The position numbers and the translations under genes are program-made. From IMG/VR virus record IMGVR_UViG_3300046007_011930, positions 1 through 50,381 of that record: DNA of 50,381 nucleotides. The stretch is one strand, 5' to 3'. The stretch is from a virus. The notes beneath the pieces were generated by a model. The model was not told the origin of the DNA and searched no databases. It saw nothing but the letters and a program-made list of their open reading frames with translations. Shown in pieces: positions 15,376 through 22,407 of this stretch. Numbering within the stretch: the stretch's first letter is position 1; each line of letters opens with the position of its first letter.

Positions 15376-16728
15376 ATGAAAATTTTAGATGTGATAGTTA
15401 ATGAACAGGGAGTTATTGGTGCAGTAAGAAACATTTTTTCTAAACCCGCAACTCGAGGTACCGCTACTAAAGCCGATGATGCTGCTGCTGCTTCAAAAGC
15501 CGCTGCGGACAATCCAGAAACTACTATGGGTGCAGGCGATGCGGTACGTGCTTACCAACAGAGAGGAGCTCCTCCATCAGGTAGCGGCCCAGCTCCAAAA
15601 CCCGGTGATTTAACTGTCGATGTACCTGGAGCAGGTAGTCCTAATCGAGGTGCCGCAACAGGCGCTAATGTAACCGGTGGAAGTGCAGCTAGTAGCGGAG
15701 CAGCTAGACCAGCAGCCGCAGCAGGAGGAGCTACAGCGGCCACAGCAGGAGCACCAAAACCTATGCCAGCAGCTAGTACAGCCAGCAAGGCACAAGATGC
15801 TGCCCGTTTAGCAGCCGGAGCAGGTGCCGTGGGAGCCGTGGCCTACCAAGCAGGTCAAGCTGGCAGTAGTGATCAGAATGCTGATCAGAAAGCTGATAAC
15901 AAACCAAATGCAGCAGCCGCAGGCGGTTCATTTGACGATATGAGTTTTGGACAAGCATTTGCTGCTGCTCGTAAGTCTGCAGGCGGTGCAGGCGGGGTAT
16001 TCACTTGGAAAGGCAAAGAATATCAAACTAATATTAAAGGAGAGCCCTATGCTCCCGCAAATCAATTAAAACGAGTCAGTGCTCCCGCAGCATCGGCAGC
16101 AACACCCGCAGCAGCAGCACCATCAGAACCATCACCAGAAAGAGTAGGTCAACTTGCTGGAACTAGATCTCCATCTACCTCAGCAGCAGACGATAACCCA
16201 GAAGCTAGTATGGGAGCCGGACAATCAATATCTGCACCACAGGCTCAACCTGCACCTACAGCAGCAGACGATAGCCCCGAAGCTAGCATGGGAGCTGGAC
16301 AATCAACACCTGCACCAACTGCTGCCGCACAACCTAGATCTAGATCTTTTACTGGATCACAATCTGCTCCACAAACTGCATCACAACCAGCCGCTGCTGC
16401 ACCTGGCACAACAACTACTCAATCAAATACCTCAGTTCAAGGTACTCTAAAAATGGGTCGAGCAGATGGTCCGATTACTTTTAATGGCCAAACTGTGAAT
16501 CCCGGCGACCCAGATTATGCACAGGCTGAACAGGCTTTGATAGCCAGTCAAAGAAATACTCAGGCAACCAGGGCGCAGATGAGAAGAGAATTTGCAGCTC
16601 AACGGGCAGCACAACAAGGCGCAGCCAGCGGCACCCTGTATCAAAGCCCTACACCATCCGCTGTTAGAACTGCTGATTTCGAAGAAAGTTTGATTAGACT
16701 AAAACAATTGGCACGAATTAAAATCTAA
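15376..16728 (+). CDS. Ala/Pro/Gly-rich low-complexity protein with repeats
   Basis: A 450-residue protein dominated by Ala, Pro, Gly, Ser and Gln. The unit DDNPEASMGAGQS occurs three times (AADNPETTMGAGD near 55; ADDNPEASMGAGQS and ADDSPEASMGAGQS near 275 and 300). The N-terminus MKILDVIVNEQGVIG resembles a capsid-targeting leader. The C-terminus FEESLIRLKQLARIKI is an amphipathic helix. A TAAATA motif lies at 15348-15353 with TAGGAT as a ribosome binding site. It is probably an internal or decorating virion protein; the function is unknown. Confidence 0.7.
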   Translation: MKILDVIVNEQGVIGAVRNIFSKPATRGTATKADDAAAASKAAADNPETTMGAGDAVRAYQQRGAPPSGSGPAPKPGDLTVDVPGAGSPNRGAATGANVTGGSAASSGAARPAAAAGGATAATAGAPKPMPAASTASKAQDAARLAAGAGAVGAVAYQAGQAGSSDQNADQKADNKPNAAAAGGSFDDMSFGQAFAAARKSAGGAGGVFTWKGKEYQTNIKGEPYAPANQLKRVSAPAASAATPAAAAPSEPSPERVGQLAGTRSPSTSAADDNPEASMGAGQSISAPQAQPAPTAADDSPEASMGAGQSTPAPTAAAQPRSRSFTGSQSAPQTASQPAAAAPGTTTTQSNTSVQGTLKMGRADGPITFNGQTVNPGDPDYAQAEQALIASQRNTQATRAQMRREFAAQRAAQQGAASGTLYQSPTPSAVRTADFEESLIRLKQLARIKI

Positions 16729-17165
16729 ATATACTGATAATTCACTGAATCTCGATTTATCCTGTATATACCAGCACCATTACTGGTGTGAAACACTCGA
16801 GCTAATTCTGTAGGCGGACTTAATGTCATAAACTGAACGATTTGAGGTTTCCTTTCCTCAATCCACGATCTACTGCGAAATATAACTTCCCTCCCATACC
16901 CACGAGTGTAACTCCATACTGTATAATAAACGGCAACTGAACTACTATCCGAAACTCCCCCGGTTAATTCATCCACATCAGCAGGTACACGATCTAAATA
17001 GGCACAACATACTACACTTAAAGGCTGATCACCTTGATGTAATACAAATACATTATTTCCCCCTCCTACTCGAAATTCCCAGGGGATTTCCGGACGAACT
17101 GGATCATCACTACAGAGCTTGATCCATTTGCTGGCGAGATTGTCTACTACAGTAAATTCTATCAC
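16725..17165 (-). CDS. GNAT acetyltransferase-like protein
   Basis: A 146-residue protein starting at GTG with AGGAG upstream. The order of segments (VYYTVWSYTRGYGREVIFRS, then ERKPQIVQFMTLSPPTELAR and FHTSNGAGIYRINRDSVNYQY) is a pattern I associate with GNAT-like proteins of T4-like phages. The acetyl-CoA loop (TRGYGREV) is degenerate. It converges with the Ala-rich gene, overlapping by 4 nt. The substrate is unknown. Confidence 0.65.
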   Translation of the reverse strand: MIEFTVVDNLASKWIKLCSDDPVRPEIPWEFRVGGGNNVFVLHQGDQPLSVVCCAYLDRVPADVDELTGGVSDSSSVAVYYTVWSYTRGYGREVIFRSRSWIEERKPQIVQFMTLSPPTELARVFHTSNGAGIYRINRDSVNYQYI

Positions 17166-17243
17166 AGTATGCTCCTAAGCCCCGATTACTGTGCGCGAAG
17201 CGCCAGATCGGAAAATACTTTTATTAAATGATTAACTACTTAC

Positions 17244-17645
17244 TTAATTATTTAACCGATTATTTAACCAACCAGTAATGGGAATACTGAATAATAGAAT
17301 GATCCACACTGAACAGATCTTGAATATGGCTGACCAACTGGCTTCACGAACTACTCGAAGCCGCAGTCCTAATGCAGCAAGTTCTAACTCAAAACTATCT
17401 TCAACAGTGACCTTAGAATCCTGTGTGGATGAACTCCTGGCTTGAGCACTGCTGGCCCTACTCTGCTGCTCAATTAAGGCATGTGCTGATTGAATTTCAG
17501 ACTGTATGACCAGCAGAGATTGCTGTGCAGTACGGTAGTCTGACAGCCAATATACTGTACATAATAATCCTAAAGTGACTACAGTGGGCCAACTCCAAAG
17601 CTTGAGAAACATACGTAATAGCAAACGACTTAACGAAATTGACAT
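17244..17645 (-). CDS. Membrane protein with two transmembrane segments
   Basis: A 133-residue protein. A basic start (MSISLSRLLLRMFLKLW) leads into a first hydrophobic segment (TVVTLGLLCTVYWL). A Ser/Gln-rich helical region follows that could be periplasmic or coiled coil, then a second segment (ICSVWIILLFSIPITGWL). The topology could fit a holin or another lysis accessory, but no family is recognised. A TAAATA motif on the minus strand at 17653-17658 lies 7 nt before the ATG. Confidence 0.65.
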   Translation of the reverse strand: MSISLSRLLLRMFLKLWSWPTVVTLGLLCTVYWLSDYRTAQQSLLVIQSEIQSAHALIEQQSRASSAQARSSSTQDSKVTVEDSFELELAALGLRLRVVREASWSAIFKICSVWIILLFSIPITGWLNNRLNN

Positions 17646-17849
17646 GGTCCCATATTTAAGCAGACCGGTCTATATATACAATAAAAAAATTGTAAAAAAA
17701 ATTTCGCAGGCCTTGGAGATCTCTACCCCTGGTGATCTAGTCTAACTCAAGGTTTTTAGAGTGGGGTTTTTGAGAACTTTTGACATGCGGCTGTTGCAAG
17801 TGCGCAACAGCTTGACAAATTACGCCCCTGGTGCCCCCACCCCCCAGTG
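17646..17849. other. Non-coding boundary between late-type genes and the early cassette block
   Basis: About 200 bp with no convincing gene. It contains A/T tracts (17685-17705) and a strong inverted repeat with arms GCTGTTGC and GCAACAGC near 17790-17812. It also has C-rich runs. Read leftward, it is the 3' flank of the whole early block and could hold its terminator, though no hairpin is followed by a clean T-run. Confidence 0.45.
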
Positions 17850-18179
17850 TCAATCGCCCCTTACATCAGTGTTTAACGTGGGCTTGACAGTGCGTCGTAT
17901 CTCTACTTCGCGCTTGTGCGCTTGTGCTTTACCGCGTACAATCTCGTGCACTAGTATCTCAATGTCTTCTTTGCATTGTACAGCACGAAGCGCATCGCAC
18001 AGCAGCCATGCTCGTGTTTCAGTCTTAGCTCTGTAGAAGTGTTTAGCAGCACGGGCACGAACGCTTTTCAGTACAGTGCTCTCTGTCTTAGCAGTAACGC
18101 CAATATAGTTGCCTTGCGGTACACGCAGTTCGTAAATGATATGATTGCGATCTGTGCGCTTCTTACGAGTTGCTTCCAC
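17850..18179 (-). CDS. GIY-YIG-like nuclease-fold protein
   Basis: A 109-residue protein. HIIYELRVPQGNYIGVT carries the GIY-YIG pair in relaxed form, followed by a His/Arg-rich helix and HKREVEIRRTVKPTLN with the conserved Glu and terminal Asn. Such proteins recur in T4-like phages. GTG 18179 is chosen because the standard early leader (ACACAACGGAGC) ends just upstream, with GGAG placed 8 nt before it. An ATG at 18203 would translate the leader itself. It is the most distal gene of the early block. Confidence 0.75.
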   Translation of the reverse strand: MEATRKKRTDRNHIIYELRVPQGNYIGVTAKTESTVLKSVRARAAKHFYRAKTETRAWLLCDALRAVQCKEDIEILVHEIVRGKAQAHKREVEIRRTVKPTLNTDVRGD

Positions 18180-18209
18180 GTTGTGCTCCGTTGTGTTCAT
18201 CATGTTCGT

Positions 18210-18238
18210 ATTATATGATGAATGGGCGGGGGTGTCAA
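18210..18238 (-). promoter_or_regulatory. Early sigma70 promoter
   Basis: TTGACA-17 bp-TATAAT, perfect consensus on the minus strand. The -10 is flanked by inverted ATCATC/GATGAT-like arms, shared with the promoters at 20559 and 21988. Confidence 0.85.
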
Positions 18239-18277
18239 CTGTGGCTTTTGTGCCACAGTTGACTATGTGTGTTGTTG

Positions 18278-18532
18278 TTACTTTACAATTTGAATGTTGT
18301 CCGTACGCAACACCTGTTGCGCTTGTTGCAGTGTGCGTTGCAAGTCCTGTTGTAATGTTGCGTAGTTTAAGTCCCCGCTAACAAAGTTGCATTTTTGCTG
18401 TACAGGAAACTTAAAGTTACCGTTGTTATCTCTCTCTGTTACATTAAACGCAACAAGCAATTTGTATACTTGCTTTTGCTTGTTGTAACGCAGTACAGCG
18501 CGGGCTAGCGTGTTACGTGCAGTTGCAAACAT
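18278..18532 (-). CDS. Hypothetical early protein
   Basis: An 84-residue Gln- and Asn-rich basic protein. The central part (KLLVAFNVTERDNNGNFKF) looks like two beta-strands, then a Gln-rich helix (LQQDLQRTLQQAQQVL). ATG 18532 follows the standard leader with GGAGC 7-8 nt upstream. The family is not recognised. Confidence 0.75.
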   Translation of the reverse strand: MFATARNTLARAVLRYNKQKQVYKLLVAFNVTERDNNGNFKFPVQQKCNFVSGDLNYATLQQDLQRTLQQAQQVLRTDNIQIVK

Positions 18533-18563
18533 TTGTTTAGCTCCGTTGTGTTAATGTGTAAGC

Positions 18564-18592
18564 ATTATGCACTACAACAGAGGGGTTGTCAA
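18564..18592 (-). promoter_or_regulatory. Early sigma70 promoter
   Basis: TTGACA-17 bp-CATAAT on the minus strand, followed by the leader and the gene at 18278. A GTGGC/GCCAC hairpin (18595-18611) lies just upstream of the -35. Confidence 0.8.
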
Positions 18593-18618
18593 GTGTGGCG
18601 AAAATGCCACACTGTTGT

Positions 18619-18729
18619 TTAGCCCCAAATCAGTTGCCCAACAAACACAAACAAGCCCAGTGCCAGCAAGCCAAATTGTATAGCCCGCAGCATCAAGTAC
18701 AATCCAGCATCAGCAAAGTCTTTGCTCAT
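18619..18729 (-). CDS. Tiny membrane protein (36 residues)
   Basis: A 36-residue protein, MSKDFADAGLYLMLRAIQ continuing into a single hydrophobic segment (FGLLALGLFVFVGQLIW). The ATG overlaps the stop of the gene at 18726 as ATGA, a typical coupled pair. The stop lies next to the GTGGC/GCCAC hairpin that closes the cassette. A one-span membrane peptide expressed early could act on the host envelope, but no homologue is recognised. Confidence 0.6.
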   Translation of the reverse strand: MSKDFADAGLYLMLRAIQFGLLALGLFVFVGQLIWG

Positions 18730-18836
18730 CGCAGCACCTCTGCAATCACTGCCACTACCACGCAAACCGCACAACCAATTGCAATCACTGTAGCGGGCCC
18801 CATCAGTTGCAATGCTACCTTAATGTTGTCAATCAT
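18726..18836 (-). CDS. Tiny membrane protein (36 residues)
   Basis: A 36-residue protein starting MIDNIKVALQLMGPATVIAI and continuing as one long hydrophobic segment that ends in AEVLR. AGAGGAAAC lies 4-10 nt before the ATG and the cassette promoter is at 18871-18899. It overlaps the second tiny membrane gene by 4 nt, so the two are probably made together in similar amounts. Confidence 0.6.
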   Translation of the reverse strand: MIDNIKVALQLMGPATVIAIGCAVCVVVAVIAEVLR

Positions 18837-18870
18837 TTTGTTTCCTCTGTTGTGTTGTTGCAGTGTCAGT

Positions 18871-18899
18871 ATTATTGCACAGCACCTGCGTTCCGTCAA
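18871..18899 (-). promoter_or_regulatory. Early sigma70-like promoter with 9-bp inverted repeat
   Basis: TTGACG-17 bp-AATAAT on the minus strand. Perfect 9-bp arms GCACAGCAC (18877-18885) and GTGCTGTGC (18900-18908) enclose the -35 box. The same arrangement recurs at 19191-19228. Confidence 0.75.
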
Positions 18900-18920
18900 G
18901 TGCTGTGCTGTGTGTTGTTT

Positions 18921-19148
18921 TTATGCCACTGTCACGTGCAGCCGCACTTCGTTATACTTGTTCAGTTGCCGTGTTACAGTGTAACCCTCAGCCTCCAGTG
19001 CCGTTTGCACCGCGTCGTAGTCCTTGTTCGTCCAGCCGTACTTTTCAACCTTAATGCTTCGTGTTCCGTTCGCCAACTTATCGTTGTACACCGTACCGCC
19101 TTTGCCCACCACACCGCGCACAATTTGTCCAAGTTGTTTGTTAGCCAT
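18921..19148 (-). CDS. Hypothetical early protein, related to proteins at 19241 and 34419
   Basis: A 75-residue basic protein. The C-terminal half (DAVQTALEAEGYTVTRQLNK, then EVRLHVTVA) has the same strand-helix-strand layout and -VA/-LA ending as the proteins at 19241 and 34419. AGGAGC lies upstream of ATG 19148. The stop codon sits beside a closing hairpin. Function unknown. Confidence 0.8.
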   Translation of the reverse strand: MANKQLGQIVRGVVGKGGTVYNDKLANGTRSIKVEKYGWTNKDYDAVQTALEAEGYTVTRQLNKYNEVRLHVTVA

Positions 19149-19190
19149 TTTGCTTGCTCCTGTGTGTTACTGCGTTGTTGCAGTGTTAGT

Positions 19191-19219
19191 ATTATTGCAC
19201 AGCACCTGCATTCCGTCAA
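19191..19219 (-). promoter_or_regulatory. Early sigma70-like promoter with 9-bp inverted repeat
   Basis: TTGACG-17 bp-AATAAT. Arms at 19197-19205 and 19220-19228 repeat the GCACAGCAC/GTGCTGTGC arrangement of the previous cassette almost base for base. Confidence 0.75.
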
Positions 19220-19240
19220 GTGCTGTGCTGTGTGTTGTTT

Positions 19241-19528
19241 TTATGCCAAAGTTGCAACCACACGCACGTATTCCCCGCCGCCCGTGTTGTAAGCTTGTCC
19301 TTTGCTGCTAGTACGCTTTACCTTGTTAGTGTAGCCCGCTGCAAACAATGCAAACTCCAATTCCTCCGCCAGTTTGTCTGCCCGTGCTTTGCTGTGCAAC
19401 CTAAATGTAACATGCCGCAAGCCCTCGTCCCGCTTGCACTTGTCCGTAAAAGTGTTAGCGTAGCCCCAGCCCTCTCCGCCGTTGTAAAAACGTGCAAACA
19501 TACGTACAAGTTTAGTTGTTGCAAGCAT
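19241..19528 (-). CDS. Hypothetical early protein, paralogue of 34419
   Basis: A 95-residue protein. MLATTKLVRMF at the start and GYTNKVKRTSSK...YVRVVATLA at the end match the protein at 34419 (MLANTKQVRSVF, GYTNKVYRTSNYIRVKTHLA). This indicates duplication within the block. AGGAGC precedes ATG 19528. The structure is probably a small alpha/beta domain; no function is known. Confidence 0.8.
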   Translation of the reverse strand: MLATTKLVRMFARFYNGGEGWGYANTFTDKCKRDEGLRHVTFRLHSKARADKLAEELEFALFAAGYTNKVKRTSSKGQAYNTGGGEYVRVVATLA

Positions 19529-19568
19529 TTACTGCTCCTGTGTGTTACTGCGTTATTGCAGTGTTTGT

Positions 19569-19597
19569 ATTATGCAGCAAAGCGGGCGGGCTGTCAA
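19569..19597 (-). promoter_or_regulatory. Early sigma70 promoter
   Basis: TTGACA-17 bp-CATAAT on the minus strand, upstream of the gene at 19241. Confidence 0.8.
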
Positions 19598-19616
19598 CTG
19601 TTGTGTTTATGCCACA

Positions 19617-19799
19617 TCAATCATGGATCATGCTAATGCCAAGTAGTCCCAGGATGAATGCTGTGGTGCTGGCCCCCAGTAGAGTGATCCATTCTTTGAT
19701 ACCTGCCTCTGGGGGGAGATGTTCTACACCTCCCGCGATCGCAGCAAAGCCCAGGATACTAAGGATCATAGCCACTGCGCCGATCTTACGTGAGTTCAT
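19617..19799 (-). CDS. Small membrane protein, two transmembrane segments
   Basis: A 60-residue protein from ATG 19799, where AAGGAGC lies 7 nt upstream. Two hydrophobic segments (IGAVAMILSILGFAAIAGG and LLGASTTAFILGLLGISM) flank a short polar loop. It is co-transcribed with the gene at 19811. Possibly an inner-membrane protein; no family recognised. Confidence 0.75.
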   Translation of the reverse strand: MNSRKIGAVAMILSILGFAAIAGGVEHLPPEAGIKEWITLLGASTTAFILGLLGISMIHD

Positions 19800-19810
19800 T
19801 TGCTTGCTCC

Positions 19811-20056
19811 TTAGTACCACTGCTTCTTATCGCCAAACTGTTCGTTCCAATCGTAGCCTGCTTGGTAAGCATCATAGGCAGGGCCACTCTCAAGTAGGAT
19901 CTTTTGGCTTGAATACGTATCGCCTGTGAAGTAGTGAGGATTACGTGGGCGATTGTAGTAGGAATCAGCAGCACCGCGATCGAATGCACCACCGTGGCGT
20001 TGATCGTAAAGTTTACCCTGGAACTCAATGGGCTCGTTCATAGTTGCTTGAATCAT
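19811..20056 (-). CDS. Conserved early phage protein
   Basis: An 81-residue protein. The sequence FQGKLYDQRHGGAFDRGAAD followed by SYYNRPRNPHYF and AYQAGYDWNEQFGDKK is a pattern I recognise from many phages, annotated as hypothetical. AGGAAAC lies before ATG 20056. It is the first gene of a two-gene cassette with the membrane protein at 19617. Confidence 0.8.
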   Translation of the reverse strand: MIQATMNEPIEFQGKLYDQRHGGAFDRGAADSYYNRPRNPHYFTGDTYSSQKILLESGPAYDAYQAGYDWNEQFGDKKQWY

Positions 20057-20088
20057 TTTGTTTCCTATCTGTGTGTTTCAGTGTTAGT

Positions 20089-20117
20089 ATTATATGTTCA
20101 ACGGGAGGGTTTGTCAA
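20089..20117 (-). promoter_or_regulatory. Early sigma70 promoter
   Basis: Perfect TTGACA-17 bp-TATAAT on the minus strand for the genes at 19811 and 19617. The -35 lies inside the 3' end of the neighbouring gene at 20098. Confidence 0.85.
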
Positions 20118-20325
20118 TGTTGCGTTCTTGCAACTCTTCTTTGGCCTGTGACAGGTTCATGTTATACAGCATCTTGGCCATGAAGATCGTCATCACCGAA
20201 GCCACTGCAATCAGTAGATAGTCAAAGGGAACATAGTTCAGTAGAACAGCGACGATGATACCCAGTCCAAAGCCGGACACGATCATCTTCGTGGTTTTGA
20301 TCAATGCAAGTTTATGTGCGGTCAT
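20098..20325 (-). CDS. Membrane protein, two transmembrane segments
   Basis: A 75-residue protein. Two hydrophobic stretches (MIVSGFGLGIIVAVLLNYV and YLLIAVASVMTIFMAKML) are followed by a charged tail (QAKEELQERNIDK). AAGGAG lies upstream of ATG 20325. Its 3' end carries the -35 box of the next promoter. Confidence 0.75.
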   Translation of the reverse strand: MTAHKLALIKTTKMIVSGFGLGIIVAVLLNYVPFDYLLIAVASVMTIFMAKMLYNMNLSQAKEELQERNIDKPSR

Positions 20326-20351
20326 GTTTACTACTCCTTGTGAAAAATCTG

Positions 20352-20528
20352 TTAACGTTCTTCCTGGATAACTTTTTCCAGGAATTCAATTCGGATCCGA
20401 TAGTCTTCTTCGGTCCAGTCCCGGGTATCAATCCCACGTGGGCGAACACCATAGGCATCCTTATACATATCCCAGTAGATGCAAGCGTATTGTTCCAGCA
20501 GAGTCATTTCTTCCCAGGTCTTGTTCAT
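20352..20528 (-). CDS. Conserved small early protein
   Basis: A 58-residue acidic helical protein (MNKTWEEMTLLEQYACIYWD, later DTRDWTEEDYRIRIEFLEKV). ATG 20528 follows the leader GCAACGGAGCACAAG; upstream in-frame ATGs belong to the untranslated leader. It heads a cassette with the gene at 20098. Function unknown. Confidence 0.75.
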   Translation of the reverse strand: MNKTWEEMTLLEQYACIYWDMYKDAYGVRPRGIDTRDWTEEDYRIRIEFLEKVIQEER

Positions 20529-20558
20529 CTTGTGCTCCGTTGCGTTCATCATGTTCGT

Positions 20559-20587
20559 ATTATATGATGGGTAGATGGGGTTGTCAA
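20559..20587 (-). promoter_or_regulatory. Early sigma70 promoter
   Basis: Perfect TTGACA-17 bp-TATAAT on the minus strand. The -10 flanks (CATCA and TGATG) form the same dyad as at 18210. Confidence 0.85.
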
Positions 20588-20778
20588 CGATCACGCAACC
20601 GTTGCATTACAGCCACAACCTCAGGATCCTGCATGATCCTATCAAACTTCTCCAGGGCGAACTCCTGAACGAACTGCTCTTCCTCTTCGGTCAGAGCCCG
20701 CTGTGGGATCCTGGGGTTGTCCCCACGCTTGAAAGCACAGAGCAACTCGTATCTTTCTTTGCGACTAAGGAAACTCAT
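20584..20778 (-). CDS. Hypothetical early protein
   Basis: A 64-residue, highly charged helical protein (MSFLSRKERYELLCAFKRGD, then EEEEQFVQEFALEKFDRIM). AAGGAG lies upstream of the ATG. Its 3' end overlaps the -35 of the next promoter. It is the third gene after 20984 and 20790 in a leftward operon. Confidence 0.75.
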   Translation of the reverse strand: MSFLSRKERYELLCAFKRGDNPRIPQRALTEEEEQFVQEFALEKFDRIMQDPEVVAVMQRLRDR

Positions 20779-20789
20779 TTCACTACTCC

Positions 20790-20978
20790 TTACTTGCCAA
20801 TCTGTTCAGCAATACGCCGCTTCAACTCTTGGCGATACAGATTGTGCCAACCATACTCAAATTGAGGATGGTCTTGGGCGAACTTCTCTGCTTCCACCAA
20901 CCGATCCTGAAGTTCCCTGAGAGTTTTACCTTCGAAGTGCTTTGGATCAGTGGGTGACCATTTCTTACCGGAACTCAT
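20790..20978 (-). CDS. Hypothetical early protein
   Basis: A 62-residue protein from ATG 20978 (GGGGGT upstream). The start MSSGKKWSPTDPKHFEGKT is followed by a long charged helix (LRELQDRLVEAEKFAQDH). An upstream in-frame ATG at 21002 overlaps the preceding gene and is less likely. Function unknown. Confidence 0.75.
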   Translation of the reverse strand: MSSGKKWSPTDPKHFEGKTLRELQDRLVEAEKFAQDHPQFEYGWHNLYRQELKRRIAEQIGK

Positions 20979-20983
20979 TTTGT

Positions 20984-21139
20984 TTACCCCCAACGGCTGC
21001 AAAACTGCTCAATCTCACGTATCTCTGCAAGAATCTCTTTGCGGCGAGCATCGATCTTTGCATTGCTCTCCTCATCCAACTCACCTGCAATCTCATCCAA
21101 GTAGATCAGTTCTTCGTAGAGGAAGTCTGTAGTGTTCAT
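20984..21139 (-). CDS. Small acidic helical early protein
   Basis: A 51-residue protein (MNTTDFLYEELIYLDEIAGE, then a helix ending EIEQFCSRWG). ATG 21139 lies 8 nt after GGAGC of the standard leader. It is the promoter-proximal gene of a three-gene cassette with 20790 and 20584. Confidence 0.7.
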   Translation of the reverse strand: MNTTDFLYEELIYLDEIAGELDEESNAKIDARRKEILAEIREIEQFCSRWG

Positions 21140-21169
21140 CGTCTGCTCCGTTGCGTTCATCATGTTCGT

Positions 21170-21198
21170 ATTATATGACAGGGATTGCTCCCTGTCAA
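21170..21198 (-). promoter_or_regulatory. Early sigma70 promoter with palindromic spacer
   Basis: TTGACA-17 bp-TATAAT. The spacer plus the end of the -35 forms an inverted repeat with arms GACAGGG and CCCTGTC. Confidence 0.85.
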
Positions 21199-21206
21199 GT
21201 GTGGCT

Positions 21207-21605
21207 TTATGACAACTTGATGTGGCATAGATCCACACCTTCTCCATAGTAGCCATTAGACTCACCCAACCAACGAACATCCACATAACCTTTCCGGGTG
21301 GCGAACTTGTAGAAGGTAAAGGTGTAGGATTCCGTGTACTCGTCATCCCAGTCAGCCGGCACTTCTCCATCAACTTGCTCTGCGATTAGAAGTGGTTCAC
21401 CTACCAAATCCTGCAGATCACCTACAATGTCGTTGATGTCCACACTCTCGCAACAATCCTGAAAGTGAGTGAATAGGAACTTCTCACCATTGTCTGCGAC
21501 GAACAACATCTCTTGATCACCTACTGATCCCTCGACTCGGACGAAGGTGCGGCCGACCATGGACCGAAGACCTTCCCGCATATCCACCGCATGATTCCAA
21601 TCCAT
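21207..21605 (-). CDS. Conserved phage protein (DUF7448-like)
   Basis: A 132-residue protein. The pattern VGRTFVRVEGSVGDQEMLF, then FTHFQDCCESVDINDIVGDL, YTFTFYKFATRKGYVDVRW and SNGYYGEGVDL is well known in phages and in some bacterial genomes, usually named DUF7448. Its function is unknown. The family name is from memory, the pattern from sequence. It is a single-gene cassette with its own palindromic promoter. Confidence 0.82.
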   Translation of the reverse strand: MDWNHAVDMREGLRSMVGRTFVRVEGSVGDQEMLFVADNGEKFLFTHFQDCCESVDINDIVGDLQDLVGEPLLIAEQVDGEVPADWDDEYTESYTFTFYKFATRKGYVDVRWLGESNGYYGEGVDLCHIKLS

Positions 21606-21634
21606 AATCTGCTCCGTTGTTTTAATGTGTTAGT

Positions 21635-21663
21635 ATTGTATGACGGGCATTTCAGCCCGTCAA
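21635..21663 (-). promoter_or_regulatory. Early promoter with palindromic spacer
   Basis: TTGACG-17 bp-TACAAT on the minus strand. Inverted-repeat arms GACGGGC and GCCCGTC fill the spacer. Confidence 0.8.
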
Positions 21664-21672
21664 CCGTTACTA

Positions 21673-21954
21673 TTATGCTACAGCCAGTTCCTTAGCAGCC
21701 TTAGCCGCTGCCCGTTTCTCACGCTTGCGGATTGCGTCTTTGCTCATGCTCAACTCTTTAGCGGGTTTGGTCTCCTCAACCTTAACCTCTGCCACCACCT
21801 TGTTCCAGTTGTTTTTAATGTAGGTGCGTGCCAACTGCCGCCCAAACCCCAGTTGCTCCATCACTTGGCCAATCAGCACATCAGCTGTCTGCCCTTGCGA
21901 CTTAGCACCAAAAATCATTGCACGGACGAGTTCTGCTTTGGTCATCTTTTCCAT
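21673..21954 (-). CDS. Early protein with helix-turn-helix-like core and basic tail
   Basis: A 93-residue protein from ATG 21954. The core TADVLIGQVMEQLGFGRQLA has helix-turn-helix-like spacing. The C-terminus is strongly basic and Ala-rich (AIRKREKRAAAKAAKEL). A DNA- or RNA-binding role is likely from charge and shape only. Upstream ATG codons lie in the leader. Confidence 0.75.
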   Translation of the reverse strand: MEKMTKAELVRAMIFGAKSQGQTADVLIGQVMEQLGFGRQLARTYIKNNWNKVVAEVKVEETKPAKELSMSKDAIRKREKRAAAKAAKELAVA

Positions 21955-21987
21955 TTGTTGCTCCTGGTTTGTGTTCATCATGTTCGT

Positions 21988-22016
21988 ATTATATGATGAT
22001 CGAGTTGAGCTGTCAA
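21988..22016 (-). promoter_or_regulatory. Early sigma70 promoter
   Basis: TTGACA-17 bp-TATAAT on the minus strand, with CATCA/TGATG arms around the -10 as at 18210 and 20559. Confidence 0.85.
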
Positions 22017-22092
22017 CCGTGGCCCAAATACAACAGTTGACAAAGACAGATTTTGACCGTTTAATTGAGGCTCAACAGCGGTGCTGACGCGG

Positions 22093-22407
22093 TTAGGTGT
22101 GACTGATGAACTGTATACCAGCAGCATCAATAGCACTCTTGCAGACCGCACAGGGCGCGGCCAACATCGGCCTACCTTGCCTATCCCATCTACTGACCAA
22201 GATCCTATATGCTCTACTTAGATCAGGGCAGCGAGTGATCGCATGGATCTCCGCATGTAAGTAGATCTTCTCAGGCTCACCAACCTTCTGTGCATGAGTG
22301 GCCTGCATAGGGTGAGTCTTGATGTATGAGTTCTGCCCTACACTCAAAACCCGTCCACGCTTATCATAGATCACAGCAGTGATCTGCTGACGGCTCTTAC
22401 TGCCCAT
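22093..22407 (-). CDS. Cytidine/deoxycytidylate deaminase-family protein
   Basis: A 104-residue zinc deaminase of the CDA fold. The HAE motif lies at H51-E53 (YLHAEIHAI) and PCAVC at 85-89 gives the cysteine ligands C86 and C89. The substrate could be a free base, nucleoside, nucleotide or RNA; the short length fits a minimal CDA domain. It is the last gene of a cassette with 22408 and 22476, and its ATG abuts the preceding stop. Confidence 0.85.
   Translation of the reverse strand: MGSKSRQQITAVIYDKRGRVLSVGQNSYIKTHPMQATHAQKVGEPEKIYLHAEIHAITRCPDLSRAYRILVSRWDRQGRPMLAAPCAVCKSAIDAAGIQFISHT

Noticed and set aside
15330-15512. N-terminal extension of the superoxide dismutase (MSAAAFEAAAASS...)
   Set aside because: It is antisense to the start of the Ala-rich gene and lies before the promoter motif and the family N-terminus.
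15552-15958. Minus-strand open frames under the Ala/Pro-rich gene
   Set aside because: Ala-, Cys- and Leu-rich shadows of GC-rich Ala codons with no start signals.
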